DNA of 64,000 nucleotides, from assembly GCF_004000765.1 (NCBI RefSeq), contig NZ_BILW01000001.1, positions 558,001 to 622,000 of the forward strand, given 5' to 3'. Shown here piece by piece: positions 45,634-55,761 of the stretch. The translations under genes were made by a program, and so were the position numbers. The number at the start of each line of letters is the position of its first letter. The first letter of the stretch is position 1. Source of the DNA: Paenibacillus chondroitinus NBRC 15376 (lineage in GTDB: Bacteria; Bacillota; Bacilli; Paenibacillales; NBRC-103111). The notes below the pieces were generated by a model, which was given only the letters and a program-made list of their open reading frames with translations, was not told where the DNA came from and made no database searches.

Positions 45634-45861
45634 ATGTGGAACGAATTGTGGGAGTCCCATAGGGGCAAAGTGATCGGAGTGGCAGCAGGCATTTTCTTCG
45701 GCTTCATTTATTTATTTTTTGGATTCTGGGATATGCTGATCTTTGGATTCATTGTTCTGGTCGGATTTTATATTGGGAACAAACTGGATCGCAAGGAAAG
45801 TTTCGTCATGCTTGAAGACATTTGGCGCTATCTCACGCAAAAATGGAGAATGTTTCGCTAA
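45634..45861 (+). CDS. DUF2273 small membrane protein
   Basis: ATG 45634 (GAGGTGA eight bases upstream) gives 75 aa with two helices in a hairpin: VIGVAAGIFFGFIYLFFGFWDMLIFGFI is split by one turn, then a basic end. DUF2273 genes regularly accompany amaP and asp23 in Bacillota and are part of the same alkaline-shock membrane complex (established association; function unresolved). Confidence 0.9.
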   Translation: MWNELWESHRGKVIGVAAGIFFGFIYLFFGFWDMLIFGFIVLVGFYIGNKLDRKESFVMLEDIWRYLTQKWRMFR

Positions 45862-45940
45862 AATCCCTGGTACATCCATGGATTTTTTTGTTTGGATTGG
45901 CTCCATTATGACGTATACTAACAAAAAGAGCTTAAAAAGG

Positions 45941-46011
45941 ACGAAAACGGTTTTGCTGAAGCAAAACTCAAAGTTTACGCTTACGAAGACAGTTTTGCTA
46001 AAGCAAAACTC
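45941..46011 (+). repeat. Two hairpin-forming direct repeats before nusB
   Basis: A 29-base unit occurs at 45941-45969 and 45983-46011 with 26 of 29 identical bases. Each contains the inverted repeat GTTTTGCT-N2-AGCAAAAC. A shorter fragment, GCTTACGAAGA, appears between the units and again at 46491-46501 after nusB. The second unit abuts the nusB ribosome site. Confidence 0.85.
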
Positions 46012-46025
46012 TTAGGAGGAACAAA

Positions 46026-46484
46026 ATGAAACGCAGAGTTGCACGAGAGCTTGCTGTACAAAGTTTATACCAAATCCAGATGAATGAGGCTGCTCCTCAG
46101 GAAGCTGTCCAAATCGCCGTTCATGAAGCGGAAAATGACAATGAAACGCAATTGGACATTAAGGGGGACAAAATTAATTCAGCTTACATTTTGGAACTGG
46201 TTGAAGGGACATATAGCAACAAAGTTCGCATTGATGAGCTGCTTGAAGAGTATTTGAAAGGCTGGGCCATGGACAGGCTGTCACGCATTGATCGTGAAGT
46301 GCTGCGTCTGGCTGTCTACGAAATGCTCTACCGAGACGATGTTCCGCCGAAAGTTGTCGTGAATGAAGCCATTGATTTGGCAAAGCATTATGGCACAGAC
46401 GAGTCCGGAAAATTCGTCAACGGTGTTCTTGGTAAAATGATCAAGGAAGTCGAGGATTTGAAAAGTAAGGTCACACCAACTTAA
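46026..46484 (+). CDS. nusB: Transcription antitermination factor NusB
   Basis: The 152-aa all-helical protein begins KRRVARELAVQSLYQIQMNE and has the family end DVPPKVVVNEAIDLAKHYGTDESGKFVNGVLGK. It binds boxA RNA with NusE (S10) to prevent termination in rRNA operons. TAGGAGG precedes the ATG. Two hairpin repeats lie in its leader, so autoregulation through the leader is possible (inference). Confidence 0.97.
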   Translation: MKRRVARELAVQSLYQIQMNEAAPQEAVQIAVHEAENDNETQLDIKGDKINSAYILELVEGTYSNKVRIDELLEEYLKGWAMDRLSRIDREVLRLAVYEMLYRDDVPPKVVVNEAIDLAKHYGTDESGKFVNGVLGKMIKEVEDLKSKVTPT

Positions 46485-46534
46485 CTTAACAGCTTACGAA
46501 GATGATGTTCACAACATTTTTAGGGGGAAAAAAC

Positions 46535-47401
46535 ATGTCTGGTCAAGTTATTAATGGAAAAGAATTGGTAAGTTCTATTCGTGAGGAAATTCGGGCGGAT
46601 GCTGCAGCACTTACAGCGAGTGGCCATCAACCAGGTCTTGTCGTTGTGATTGTAGGGGAAGACCCGGCTTCGCAAGTGTATGTTCGAAATAAAGCAAAAG
46701 CATGCGACGACGTAGGCATTTATTCGGAAGTACACCGTCTGCCCGAAGCTACGACTCAGCAAGAATTAATCGCACTCATTCACAAATTTAATAGCGACAA
46801 CAAAATTAACGGCATTCTAGTACAATCACCCCTGCCTAAACATATTGATGAAGAAGCGGTTGTAGATGAAATCGACCCACTGAAGGACGTGGATTGTTTT
46901 CACCCCGTGAATGTTGGGAATTTAATGATCGGTAAAGACGGTATGAAGCCTTGTACGCCTCACGGGGTTATCGAAATCTTGAAACGCACAGGCGTAGAAA
47001 TCGCTGGCAAACACGCGGTTGTCGTTGGAAGAAGCAATATTGTTGGAAAACCAATGGCTATGTTATTGCTGCGCGAGCATGCAACGGTTTCTATTGTTCA
47101 TTCACGTACTCCGAATATGGAAGAAATCACGAAGCAAGCTGATATTCTTGTTGTTGCCGTAGGTAAAGCGCATTTAATCAAAGCTAATCACGTAAAACCA
47201 GGCGCTGTAGTCATCGATGTGGGGATGAATCGTCCTGCTGACGGTAAGCTGACAGGCGACGTTGATTTCGAAGCGGTAAAAGAAATAGCAAGCGCGATCA
47301 CACCGGTGCCGGGCTGTGTGGGACCGATGACGATTACGATGCTGCTTCGCAATACGGTGGATGCTGCAAGCCGCGCCGCTAAAGTGAATGTGAGTGTTTA
47401 A
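46535..47401 (+). CDS. folD: Bifunctional methylenetetrahydrofolate dehydrogenase/cyclohydrolase
   Basis: ATG 46535 (AGGGGG upstream) gives 288 aa. Signatures: YVRNKAKACDDVGI with the catalytic Lys, GILVQSPLPKHID, GRSNIVGKPMA for NADP binding, and TPVPGCVGPMTITMLL. It interconverts methylene-, methenyl- and formyl-tetrahydrofolate in the cytoplasm. It is followed by xseA after eight bases. Confidence 0.97.
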   Translation: MSGQVINGKELVSSIREEIRADAAALTASGHQPGLVVVIVGEDPASQVYVRNKAKACDDVGIYSEVHRLPEATTQQELIALIHKFNSDNKINGILVQSPLPKHIDEEAVVDEIDPLKDVDCFHPVNVGNLMIGKDGMKPCTPHGVIEILKRTGVEIAGKHAVVVGRSNIVGKPMAMLLLREHATVSIVHSRTPNMEEITKQADILVVAVGKAHLIKANHVKPGAVVIDVGMNRPADGKLTGDVDFEAVKEIASAITPVPGCVGPMTITMLLRNTVDAASRAAKVNVSV

Positions 47402-47409
47402 CCGGGCTT

Positions 47410-48780
47410 ATGGGTAGAAACGAGACGAAGATTTTTTCTGTCAAGGATTTAAACCGCTATATTAAATTGCTGCTTGAGGGCGACAATCGTCTTCAGGATG
47501 TATGGGTGCGAGGGGAGATTTCCAATTTCACGCATCATTCCAGCGGCCATATGTATTTTACGTTAAAGGATGCCGATGGCCGACTCAAGAGCATCATGTT
47601 CGCCTCCCATAACCAGAGGCTAGGCTTCATTCCCAAAGAGGGCACCAAGGTGATTGCCCGAGGTAATATTTCCGTGTATGAACGGGATGGTGCTTACCAG
47701 TTCTATGTGACGGCGATGCAGCCTGATGGCATCGGCAGCTTGTATTTAGCTTTCGAGCAGCTGAAAAAGAAGCTCGAAACGGAAGGGCTGTTCGCGGCGG
47801 AGCGCAAAAAACCGATTCCTCGGTTTCCACGCGAGATCGGCGTGATCACCTCCCCGACGGGGGCTGCTATCCGTGATGTCATCATCACGCTGCAGCGGCG
47901 CTTTCCGTCGGTGCAAATCCACCTGTACCCCGTACTGGTACAGGGGACAGGGGCAGCTCCTTCGATCGTCAAAGCGATCGAAGCGATGAACCGCCTCGGT
48001 GAAGCCGACGTGCTCATCGTGGGCCGTGGAGGCGGCTCACTGGAGGAACTGTGGGCGTTCAACGAGGAAGCCGTGGCGCGGGCTATTGCAGCCTCCGCGA
48101 TTCCTGTCATCTCGGCCGTCGGCCACGAGACGGACTTCACGATCGCGGACTTCGTCGCCGATCTGAGAGCCCCGACGCCTACGGCGGCGGCGGAGCTCGC
48201 CGTGCCCAGCACGCTGGAGCTGAAGCAGCAGCTATCGCAGCAGGCGCAGCGCCTGCACTACGGGCTGCTGCAGCAGCTGCGCCGCAAGCAGGAACGGCTG
48301 GAGCGCGCGAAGCGCTCGCCGTTCTTGACGAACCCCCGCAGGCAGCTGCTGATGCAGCCTGCGGAAAGGCTCGACCGGCTGGCGGAGCAGCTCGGTTACC
48401 GGATGCGCCAGCGCGTTCAGCGGCTGGCGGAACGGCACATGAAGCTGGAGCGTACGCTCAGCAGCTTCAATCCCAAAGAGCAGGCCGTGTTCGCAAGGCG
48501 GCGCCTCGATACCTCGGGGCGGCAGATGCTCACGGCCATGCAGACCCTCCTGCGTGCGAAGAAGCAGGAGTGGCAAGCCAGCGTCCGTCATCTGGACGCC
48601 CTAAGCCCGCTGAAGGTCATGCAGCGCGGCTACAGCTTGGCGTATGACGAAGAGGACCAGGTCCTCATTCGTTCCGTTAGCCAAGTGAAGGTTGGGGATC
48701 ATGTGAAGATTCGCCTCAAGGACGGCAGATTGGACTGCCAAGTATCGGGGATGGAGGAGAACCAAAATGTCAACGAATGA
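47410..48780 (+). CDS. xseA: Exodeoxyribonuclease VII large subunit
   Basis: The protein is 456 aa. The N-terminal OB domain (VWVRGEISNFTHHSSGHMYFTLKD is spread over two motifs) precedes the catalytic domain with PTGAAIRDVI, GRGGGSLEELWAFN and GHETDFTIADFVADLRAPTPTAAAE. A long coiled coil (~270-400) binds XseB. The middle and 3' half are very GC-rich (43 of 60 G+C at 48241-48300), which generates large spurious open frames. It overlaps xseB by 14 bases. Confidence 0.97.
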   Translation: MGRNETKIFSVKDLNRYIKLLLEGDNRLQDVWVRGEISNFTHHSSGHMYFTLKDADGRLKSIMFASHNQRLGFIPKEGTKVIARGNISVYERDGAYQFYVTAMQPDGIGSLYLAFEQLKKKLETEGLFAAERKKPIPRFPREIGVITSPTGAAIRDVIITLQRRFPSVQIHLYPVLVQGTGAAPSIVKAIEAMNRLGEADVLIVGRGGGSLEELWAFNEEAVARAIAASAIPVISAVGHETDFTIADFVADLRAPTPTAAAELAVPSTLELKQQLSQQAQRLHYGLLQQLRRKQERLERAKRSPFLTNPRRQLLMQPAERLDRLAEQLGYRMRQRVQRLAERHMKLERTLSSFNPKEQAVFARRRLDTSGRQMLTAMQTLLRAKKQEWQASVRHLDALSPLKVMQRGYSLAYDEEDQVLIRSVSQVKVGDHVKIRLKDGRLDCQVSGMEENQNVNE

Positions 48781-49021
48781 AACGGAAGTAAGTTTTGAAG
48801 TCGCAATTGAGCAGTTGGAGCGTATTGTGGCGCAATTGGAAAGCGGCGACGTGCCTCTGGAGAAAGCAATCGAGCTTTATCAAGAAGGTGTGCGGCTCTC
48901 TCACTTGTGCGGCGTGAAGCTTGAGCAAGTCGAGAAGAAAATTGAGATGCTGGTTGAAGGGGAAACAGGCACTGTAAACAGAAAGCCTTTCCAACCTGTC
49001 TTGGAAGATAAGGGGAATTAG
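48767..49021 (+). CDS. xseB: Exodeoxyribonuclease VII small subunit
   Basis: The 84-aa helical-hairpin protein has SFEVAIEQLERIVAQLESGD and PLEKAIELYQEGVRLSHLC, the XseB pattern. It wraps the XseA coiled coil; the complex degrades single-stranded DNA to short oligonucleotides. The overlap with xseA points to coupled translation. Confidence 0.96.
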   Translation: MSTNETEVSFEVAIEQLERIVAQLESGDVPLEKAIELYQEGVRLSHLCGVKLEQVEKKIEMLVEGETGTVNRKPFQPVLEDKGN

Positions 49022-49022
49022 G

Positions 49023-49928
49023 TTGAAGACAATGTCCACTATTCGTGAATATATTGCTTCGAATGCTGAACTGGTCGAAGCAGCACTGATACAAGCTCTC
49101 CCTGCGCAGTGGAACGTACCTGCCTCTCTGCGTGAGTCCATGAACTATTCGCTGATGGCCGGCGGCAAACGGCTGCGGCCTATTCTCGTTCTGGCGGCAG
49201 CTGAGGCGCTTGGGGGATCTCAAGCAGCGGCTTTACCTGCTGCACTTGCGATTGAAATGGTGCATACGTACTCCTTGATTCATGATGACCTCCCTGCGAT
49301 GGATAATGATGATTATCGTAGAGGGAAACTGACGAATCACAAAGTATACGGGGAAGCCATGGCTATTCTTGCAGGGGATGCTTTGTTGACACATGCTTTC
49401 TACAGCATCACGCAAGCCCACAAAGTTCACGGTATTCCAGCAGAGCGAGTGCTTGCCATTACAGAAGAGCTTGCAGCATACGCGGGTGCAAGAGGCATGG
49501 TTGGCGGTCAAGCCGCTGATATGCTTGGAGAACAGGGCTTAACGAAGCTTGAAGAGTTGGAGTTTATCCATCTCCATAAAACGAGCGATCTTATCGTATT
49601 TTCGCTGCGGGCGGGCGCACATATTGCCGGAGCTACACAAGGGCAGCTAGCTGCGTTAAGTGAATTCGGAAATGCGATCGGACTTGCTTTTCAAATTCAA
49701 GATGATATTTTGGATATTATCGGGGATGAGCAGAAGCTCGGCAAGCCGGTGAAGAGCGATGAGAAACAGCAAAAGGTGACTTACCCGTATTTTATCGGGC
49801 TCGAAGCTTCCGAAATGAAAGTCAAGGAATTGACCGAAAAGGCTAAGAAAGCGCTTCTGCAAGGCGGATTCACCAATCCCGAGAGGCTGTTTCAGCTTGC
49901 TGATTATTTAATGGAAAGAGATCATTAA
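49023..49928 (+). CDS. ispA: Geranylgeranyl/farnesyl diphosphate synthase
   Basis: The 301-aa protein starts at TTG 49023 (AAGGGG seven bases upstream); an ATG nine bases later is possible. Both Asp-rich motifs are present: first DDLPAMDNDD (~88-97), second FQIQDDILDIIGD (~228-240). MAGGKRLRPILVLAA is the isopentenyl-diphosphate site. It makes C15 or C20 prenyl diphosphates for quinones and carrier lipid. It is next to dxs, its pathway supplier. Confidence 0.96.
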   Translation: MKTMSTIREYIASNAELVEAALIQALPAQWNVPASLRESMNYSLMAGGKRLRPILVLAAAEALGGSQAAALPAALAIEMVHTYSLIHDDLPAMDNDDYRRGKLTNHKVYGEAMAILAGDALLTHAFYSITQAHKVHGIPAERVLAITEELAAYAGARGMVGGQAADMLGEQGLTKLEELEFIHLHKTSDLIVFSLRAGAHIAGATQGQLAALSEFGNAIGLAFQIQDDILDIIGDEQKLGKPVKSDEKQQKVTYPYFIGLEASEMKVKELTEKAKKALLQGGFTNPERLFQLADYLMERDH

Positions 49929-49992
49929 AGGTTTATTTTACATATTTTGTTGTTACTTTGGGTGGATTTTCACGATTTGCCCAAAACTATGA

Positions 49993-49998
49993 TATAAT
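49993..49998 (+). promoter_or_regulatory. -10 element of the dxs promoter
   Basis: TATAAT lies 48 bp before the GTG start of dxs, within a 117-bp gap after ispA. The -35 region is weak. Confidence 0.5.
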
Positions 49999-50045
49999 GG
50001 TGAAAAGAATCACAGTATTTTCACATTGAAAGTGAGGAAACAAGC

Positions 50046-51932
50046 GTGCTGCTCGAACAAATCAATCGACCTGAGGATTTGAAACGGTTATCCATGGCGG
50101 AGCTTGAGGTATTGGCTGGTGAAATCCGTCAATTTCTGATCGAAAAGTTATCCGTTACAGGTGGACATCTGTCCTCGAACTTAGGTGTGGTTGAGCTCAC
50201 CATCGCATTACATACCTTGTTCCACAGCCCCTATGATAAATTGCTTTTTGATGTGGGTCATCAGGCGTATGTGCACAAAATTTTGACAGGCCGCAAGGAT
50301 AAGTTTGATACATTGCGTAAGTACAAAGGCTTGTGTGGGTTTATCAAGCGATCCGAAAGTGAACATGACGTCTGGGAAGCCGGACACAGCAGTACCTCCT
50401 TATCCGCAGCGATGGGCATGGCCATGGCGCGTGATCTCAAGGGCGAACACAACAAAGTCGTTGCCATCATCGGTGACGGTGCCATTACTGGCGGCATGGC
50501 GTTAGAAGCCATGAATCATATTGGTCATGAGAAGAAGAATATTATGGTTATTCTGAATGACAACGAAATGTCCATTGCGCCCAACGTTGGGGCGATTCAT
50601 AACTATTTAAGCAAGATTCGTTCGGATCGCCATTATTTGAAGGCGAAAGAAGAAGTTGAACATTTACTTAAGAAAATACCTGCCATTGGCGGCACTTTGG
50701 CTAAGACAGCGGAGAAGCTCAAGGACAGTCTCAAATATTTTGTGTTAAACGGAGTTTGGTTTGAAGAGTTAGGCTTTACTTACATTGGTCCTGTAGACGG
50801 ACATAATTTGCCTGTTTTACTGGATACTTTGAAGCAAGCAGAGAAAGTCGTCGGGCCAGTGCTTGTGCATGTCGTCACTACAAAAGGAAAGGGTTACACG
50901 CCTGCTGAGCAAGATTCTCATAGCTGGCATGGGCCGGGACCTTACAAAATTGAGTCGGGCCAAGTGCTGAAATCGGTTGGACCTCCCATGTATACAGAGG
51001 TGTTTGGCAACACACTGATCCAGATGGCTGAACAGGATTCCCGCATTGTGGCGGTTACACCTGCAATGCCAGGGGGATCAGGCTTGCTCAAGTTTGCCAA
51101 GCAATTCCCAAGCCGCATGATCGACGTTGGGATTGCGGAACAGCATGCGGCTACGTTATGCGCAGGTTTAGCCAGCGAAGGATTAAAGCCGGTGTTTGCC
51201 GTGTATTCTACCTTCCTGCAAAGAGCTTACGACCAAGTGGTTCATGATATTTGCCGTCCGAAGTTGAACGTGGCCTTTGCCATTGACCGCGCCGGTTTTG
51301 TAGGACCTGATGGCGAAACTCACCAAGGCGTATACGATATCGCCTTCCTGCGCTCGTTGCCGAATATGGTGCTGATGATGCCGAAGGATGAGAAAGAATT
51401 ACAGGATATGATGCAGACTGCTCTTGAATATGACGAAGGGCCAATTGCCTATCGTTATCCTCGGAATAGCGGAGTCGGGGCGAACCTCGATGAAGCGCCG
51501 AAAGCAATCCCGATCGGAACTTGGGAGACGCTGCGCGATGGCGATTATGCCGCTGTTTTGGCCGTGGGTCCAATGGTTCAAGTTGCCTTAGAGGCTTCTG
51601 AGCAATTAGCCAAAGAAGGAATCAAACTTCGCGTTGTGAACGCTCGCTTCATTAAACCGCTGGATGAAGTATATTTACACCAGTTGGCGAATGAATCGAT
51701 ACCGATCATCACGATGGAAGAAGGCGCCATTCAAGGCGGGTTCGGCAGTGCTGTCATGGAGTTTTTTGCAGCTAATCATTTCACAGGATTACATGTTAAC
51801 GTGATGGGGATTCCCGATTACTTCGTTGAGCATGGATCGGTGAAGGAACAACGTGAAGAGGTCGGACTTACTGCACACAATTTAATTGCCGAAGTGAAGA
51901 AGCTCGTGCCTCGCAAAAGACAACGGGCCTAA
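50046..51932 (+). CDS. dxs: 1-deoxy-D-xylulose-5-phosphate synthase
   Basis: The 628-aa protein starts with GTG behind GTGAGGA. Thiamine-diphosphate site [19 protein letters not shown]-terminal [17 protein letters not shown], and transketolase pyrimidine domain with [14 protein letters not shown] are intact. It condenses pyruvate and glyceraldehyde-3-phosphate, the first step of the MEP isoprenoid route. It is probably co-expressed with tlyA, 38 bases on. Confidence 0.98.
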   Translation: MLLEQINRPEDLKRLSMAELEVLAGEIRQFLIEKLSVTGGHLSSNLGVVELTIALHTLFHSPYDKLLFDVGHQAYVHKILTGRKDKFDTLRKYKGLCGFIKRSESEHDVWEAGHSSTSLSAAMGMAMARDLKGEHNKVVAIIGDGAITGGMALEAMNHIGHEKKNIMVILNDNEMSIAPNVGAIHNYLSKIRSDRHYLKAKEEVEHLLKKIPAIGGTLAKTAEKLKDSLKYFVLNGVWFEELGFTYIGPVDGHNLPVLLDTLKQAEKVVGPVLVHVVTTKGKGYTPAEQDSHSWHGPGPYKIESGQVLKSVGPPMYTEVFGNTLIQMAEQDSRIVAVTPAMPGGSGLLKFAKQFPSRMIDVGIAEQHAATLCAGLASEGLKPVFAVYSTFLQRAYDQVVHDICRPKLNVAFAIDRAGFVGPDGETHQGVYDIAFLRSLPNMVLMMPKDEKELQDMMQTALEYDEGPIAYRYPRNSGVGANLDEAPKAIPIGTWETLRDGDYAAVLAVGPMVQVALEASEQLAKEGIKLRVVNARFIKPLDEVYLHQLANESIPIITMEEGAIQGGFGSAVMEFFAANHFTGLHVNVMGIPDYFVEHGSVKEQREEVGLTAHNLIAEVKKLVPRKRQRA

Positions 51933-51970
51933 ACGCGGCAACGCTACGAATAGGAGTAAAGACAAACACA

Positions 51971-52804
51971 ATGTCATCGGATAAAGAACGATTGGATTTA
52001 TTGCTCTTGGAGCAAGGCTATTTTGAAAGCAGGGAAAAAGCAAAGGCCGCCATTATGGCAGGCCTTGTTTTTGCTGATGAAGAACCCGTAGACAAAGCAG
52101 GGATGAAGATCAGCCGTAAAGCTGTGCTGAAAGTGAAAGGGGCGCTTCATCCTTATGTAAGCAGAGGCGGCTTGAAGCTGGAAAAGGCGTTAAAACAGTT
52201 TGAGATCAATCTGGCTGGCGCTGTGATGGTCGATATCGGCGCATCCACAGGCGGGTTTACGGATTGTGCGCTGCAGAACGGCGCTTCCAAGGTTTACGCG
52301 GTTGATGTAGGTTACAATCAATTGGATTGGTCGCTGCGCAATGATGAGCGTGTTCAAGTGATGGAGAGAACGAATTTCCGTTACACCACAATGGAAGACC
52401 TGAACGGCCCGCGGCCAACTTTTGCCAGCATTGATGTCTCTTTTATTTCCTTGCGCATTATTTTACCTCCCCTGAAAGAAATCTTATTGAACGAGGGTGC
52501 CGTTGTAGCCCTCATTAAACCGCAGTTTGAAGCAGGGCGAGAGAAAGTGGGTAAATCAGGTGTTGTCCGGGATCCAGACGTGCATGCTGAAGTTTTGACC
52601 ACTGTGCTCACTTTTGCAGAAGAGCTTGGTTTTCGATTGAAAGGATTAACCTACTCACCGATTACGGGTGGGGAAGGAAATATTGAATTTCTAGCTTACT
52701 GGTCAAGCGATTCGAATGATGATGCCACGCTTGCTGACGCTGCTTCGCTGAAAGACCTCATTGCCCTTACCGTAAAAGAAGCACAAAAATTGCATGGCAA
52801 ATAA
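51971..52804 (+). CDS. tlyA: TlyA family rRNA 2'-O-methyltransferase (YqxC)
   Basis: The 277-aa protein has an N-terminal S4 RNA-binding domain (ERLDLLLLEQGYFESREKAK) and a C-terminal FtsJ-type methyltransferase with the SAM motif VDIGASTGGFTDCALQNGA and catalytic region IDVSFISLRIILP. In mycobacteria TlyA methylates 16S and 23S rRNA; the Bacillus homologue yqxC lies in the same place. A terminator follows the stop. Confidence 0.93.
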   Translation: MSSDKERLDLLLLEQGYFESREKAKAAIMAGLVFADEEPVDKAGMKISRKAVLKVKGALHPYVSRGGLKLEKALKQFEINLAGAVMVDIGASTGGFTDCALQNGASKVYAVDVGYNQLDWSLRNDERVQVMERTNFRYTTMEDLNGPRPTFASIDVSFISLRIILPPLKEILLNEGAVVALIKPQFEAGREKVGKSGVVRDPDVHAEVLTTVLTFAEELGFRLKGLTYSPITGGEGNIEFLAYWSSDSNDDATLADAASLKDLIALTVKEAQKLHGK

Positions 52805-52849
52805 ACTCATCTTTGAGCACCCTTTTTGCGGCCCAGAGATGGGTTTTTT
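52805..52849 (+). terminator. Terminator of tlyA
   Basis: ACTCATCTTTG and CAGAGATGGGT pair (with G-T wobbles) around a G/C loop stem and are followed by a T run. Confidence 0.75.
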
Positions 52850-53001
52850 CAGTAGATAAAGAAAGTATAAGTTTTTTACATTTGCTTCGCTCTACCTTGA
52901 CAAACGCGCTCGTCCAGAAAAGCACGACGAAGTGGTTTTTCCTTGCTTCATAAAAAGGATTTACGGATCATATCCGCGAATACTATGGCGAGGTGAGGGA
53001 C

Positions 53002-53454
53002 ATGGAGAAGGGCGATGTCACAGTCATTTTGCTGATCCTGATTGTAGGTATAGGTTTTCTTTTTTTTCGATTTCAAAGGTGGCTGAATGGACCAACGAAA
53101 AAGCGAATCCGAATTCCAAAACATTCAGAAATTCCTCAGGATGAAGTTGTTGAGCTGCTGGAAGGCGCTGGCTTTGACGTGTTGGCAGGTAAAACCAAAA
53201 TTCCAATCTCCATGACCTTGAACGATAAAGAGCAGCTGGAAAGCAGGCTATTTATTGACTATTTTGTCCAGAAGGATGATCGCATTTTCCTGGTTAAAGT
53301 AGCCAAGGAACGGAAGCCGCTTGAAATGACAGGCAGTTCCATTCGAGATATGCTGCTGGCTTACAGTCTTATTTATCCGGAGGCTGACGGGGTGCTTTAT
53401 GTCGATATGGCCATGAATAAAATCAAAAAAATCACATTCCATATAGAGGTGTAG
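53002..53454 (+). CDS. Membrane-anchored protein of unknown function between tlyA and argR
   Basis: ATG 53002 (GAGGTGA five bases upstream) gives 150 aa. One N-terminal transmembrane helix (~6-23) is followed by a basic stretch ([12 protein letters not shown]) and a ~110-residue cytosolic alpha/beta domain with [23 protein letters not shown] and ITFHIEV. It resembles a degenerate nuclease-like fold but has no clear catalytic motif. It lies two bases before argR in an operon. I know no function. Confidence 0.8.
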   Translation: MEKGDVTVILLILIVGIGFLFFRFQRWLNGPTKKRIRIPKHSEIPQDEVVELLEGAGFDVLAGKTKIPISMTLNDKEQLESRLFIDYFVQKDDRIFLVKVAKERKPLEMTGSSIRDMLLAYSLIYPEADGVLYVDMAMNKIKKITFHIEV

Positions 53455-53456
53455 GC

Positions 53457-53906
53457 ATGAAAGGTCAAAGGCATGTAAAAATCAGGGAAATCATTACGAA
53501 TAACGAAATCGAAACGCAAGATGAATTGGTGGAGTCTCTGCGGGCGGCTGGTTTCCACGTTACCCAAGCGACGGTTTCCCGGGATATCAAAGAGCTTCAT
53601 CTCATTAAAATCCCGCTGGATGACGGGAGATATAAATATTCGATGCCGGCCGATCAACGGTTCAACCCTATGCAAAGGCTGCGTAGAGCGCTTAGCGATC
53701 ATTTTGTGAGCATTGATAGCACCGATAATCTGGTTGTGATGAAATGTCTGCCGGGTACTGCAAACACCATCTGTGCACTGATCGATAATTTGGAGTGGGA
53801 AGGTGTCATGGGAACCATTTGCGGTGATGATACGATTCTTGTGATTTGCCGCGGCAAAGAGAAAAGCGTTTCTTTTGTAAACGAAGTTATGTCCTTATTA
53901 TCTTAA
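53457..53906 (+). CDS. argR: Arginine repressor ArgR/AhrC
   Basis: The 149-aa protein has an N-terminal winged helix ([21 protein letters not shown], then [15 protein letters not shown]) and the C-terminal hexamerisation and arginine-binding domain with [17 protein letters not shown] and [14 protein letters not shown]. It represses arginine synthesis and activates catabolism. Its place ahead of recN is conserved in Bacillota. Note that recN follows after 15 bases. Confidence 0.96.
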   Translation: MKGQRHVKIREIITNNEIETQDELVESLRAAGFHVTQATVSRDIKELHLIKIPLDDGRYKYSMPADQRFNPMQRLRRALSDHFVSIDSTDNLVVMKCLPGTANTICALIDNLEWEGVMGTICGDDTILVICRGKEKSVSFVNEVMSLLS

Positions 53907-53921
53907 AGCCAGGAGGAATAC

Positions 53922-55652
53922 ATGCTTACAGAATTATCGATTCGTAATTTGGCGGTTATTGAACACGTGCATATCCGTTTTAAAATGGGGTTTCATGTCC
54001 TTACAGGGGAAACAGGCGCGGGGAAATCCATCATCATCGATGCGTTAACACTCATTGTTGGCGGCAGGGGTTCTTCCGATTTGGTCCGTTATGGAGCAGA
54101 CAAAGCTGAGATTGAAGCCATGTTCGAGCTTCCGCCGACTCATCCGGTTTGGGATACGCTGACAGAGCTTGGCATTCAAGCTGATCCCGGTGAGCATCTG
54201 CTGATCCGTCGGGAAATTACGGCTACTGGGAAGAGCTCCAGCCGGATTAACGGTCAGCTCGTGAATCTTACGATGCTGCGCCAAACAGGGGAATGGCTCG
54301 TTAATATCCATGGACAGCACGAGCATCAATCGCTGCTCAACGATGAGGAGCACATCCATTCTCTTGATTTGTTCGGGGATGCGGAAATAGCTGCGGCTAA
54401 AAAAATCTATCAATCTGCTTATGATGAATATATGAAATTGCATAAGGATTTGCGCGAGCTTCAGGAAACGAGTAAACAAGCGCTTCAGATGCTGGATTTA
54501 TATCGTTTCCAAATCGATGAGATATCGGCTGCGAAGCTGAAGGCTGGCGAAGATGAAGCTCTGGCGGAAGAGAAGCGCAAACTGGCCAATGCCGAAAGGC
54601 TGTATCAGAGCACTTCCGAAGCTTACGATTTCCTTTATGCGACGAACCGTGGCTTGGATGCCGCCGGCAAAGCCGTTTCTCGCATTCAGGATATCGTTCA
54701 ATTGGATCCGGCTAATCTTACGCCATTGCTTGAACAGGCGCAATCCGCCTATTATCAGCTGGAGGATGCCGCTTACCAATTACGCGATTATCGGGAAGGC
54801 ATTGAGTTCAACCCGTCACGTTTGGATTTTATCGAACAAAGATTGGATACAATCACGTCTCTTCGCCGAAAATATGGAGAGAATATTAAAGAGATCCTGA
54901 CTTACTTGGAGAAAATAAAAACGGAAGTCGATACGATCGAGAATAAGGACGAGCATATTCAGAAGATTGAGGCGAAGCTTGCTGCACTCGAAAAGCAATT
55001 AGGCGTCGCTGCACTTGATCTTTCTAATTTGCGCCGCGGAATTGCTCAGCAGCTCGCCGTTCAGATTGAGCATGAGCTTCGCGATCTGCAGATGGAACGC
55101 ACCCAGTTCCGCGTCCAAGTCGAGCAAGTGCTTGACGAGCGCAACGGGATCGAAGTCGAAGGGAAGAAAGTGAAATTTTCGCGCCAAGGGATCGATCAGA
55201 TTGAATTTATGATGGCGCCTAATCCGGGGGAACCGCTTCGTGGCCTTAGCAAAATCGCTTCAGGTGGGGAATTGTCGCGAATCATGCTAGCCATGAAAAC
55301 TATTTTTGCGCGAATCGATCAGATTCCTGTACTCGTCTTCGACGAAGTTGACACAGGGGTAAGTGGACGCGCGGCGCAAGCGATTGCTGAGAAAATGTCT
55401 AATTTGTCAGGCAGCTGTCAAGTTTTCTCGATTACACATTTACCGCAAGTCGCCAGCTTTGCTGATGTTCATTTCTATATTCGCAAAGAAGTTGATCAGG
55501 ACAGAACGTTTACCCGGGTGCAAGATATGCCGGATTCCGGACGAATTGAAGAGTTGGCGCGGATGCTCGGCGGGGTCGAAGTGACAGAAACAACGCTGCA
55601 TCATGCAGGGGAAATGCTTGCCATGGCAAGAAATAAGAAAGCAAGGGCATGA
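53922..55652 (+). CDS. recN: DNA repair protein RecN
   Basis: The 576-aa SMC-like ATPase has Walker A GETGAGKSIIIDAL (~30-43), a long coiled coil (~150-380), the ABC signature region ASGGELSRIMLAMK and Walker B PVLVFDEVDTGVSG. It gathers and tethers broken DNA ends in double-strand break repair. CAGGAGG precedes the ATG. No LexA box is seen in the 15-base gap from argR, so any SOS control would be from further upstream. Confidence 0.97.
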   Translation: MLTELSIRNLAVIEHVHIRFKMGFHVLTGETGAGKSIIIDALTLIVGGRGSSDLVRYGADKAEIEAMFELPPTHPVWDTLTELGIQADPGEHLLIRREITATGKSSSRINGQLVNLTMLRQTGEWLVNIHGQHEHQSLLNDEEHIHSLDLFGDAEIAAAKKIYQSAYDEYMKLHKDLRELQETSKQALQMLDLYRFQIDEISAAKLKAGEDEALAEEKRKLANAERLYQSTSEAYDFLYATNRGLDAAGKAVSRIQDIVQLDPANLTPLLEQAQSAYYQLEDAAYQLRDYREGIEFNPSRLDFIEQRLDTITSLRRKYGENIKEILTYLEKIKTEVDTIENKDEHIQKIEAKLAALEKQLGVAALDLSNLRRGIAQQLAVQIEHELRDLQMERTQFRVQVEQVLDERNGIEVEGKKVKFSRQGIDQIEFMMAPNPGEPLRGLSKIASGGELSRIMLAMKTIFARIDQIPVLVFDEVDTGVSGRAAQAIAEKMSNLSGSCQVFSITHLPQVASFADVHFYIRKEVDQDRTFTRVQDMPDSGRIEELARMLGGVEVTETTLHHAGEMLAMARNKKARA

Positions 55653-55761
55653 AAGTATAGATAGTCATCATTTTCAGTTATAAAACAGGGGGAGTGGGGT
55701 TAACTTATAGGTACGCATTTGACGACGAAGTTCGTCAGGGCCTAAGGATGTGTGAGGGAGC

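Noticed and set aside
45941-46011. CRISPR-like array
   Set aside because: Only two units with a 13-base gap; no third repeat, no spacers of proper length, and no cas genes.
48051-48647. 198-codon frame inside xseA
   Set aside because: Composition is almost all Ala/Gly/Arg/Pro, an artefact of GC-rich codons in the true frame.
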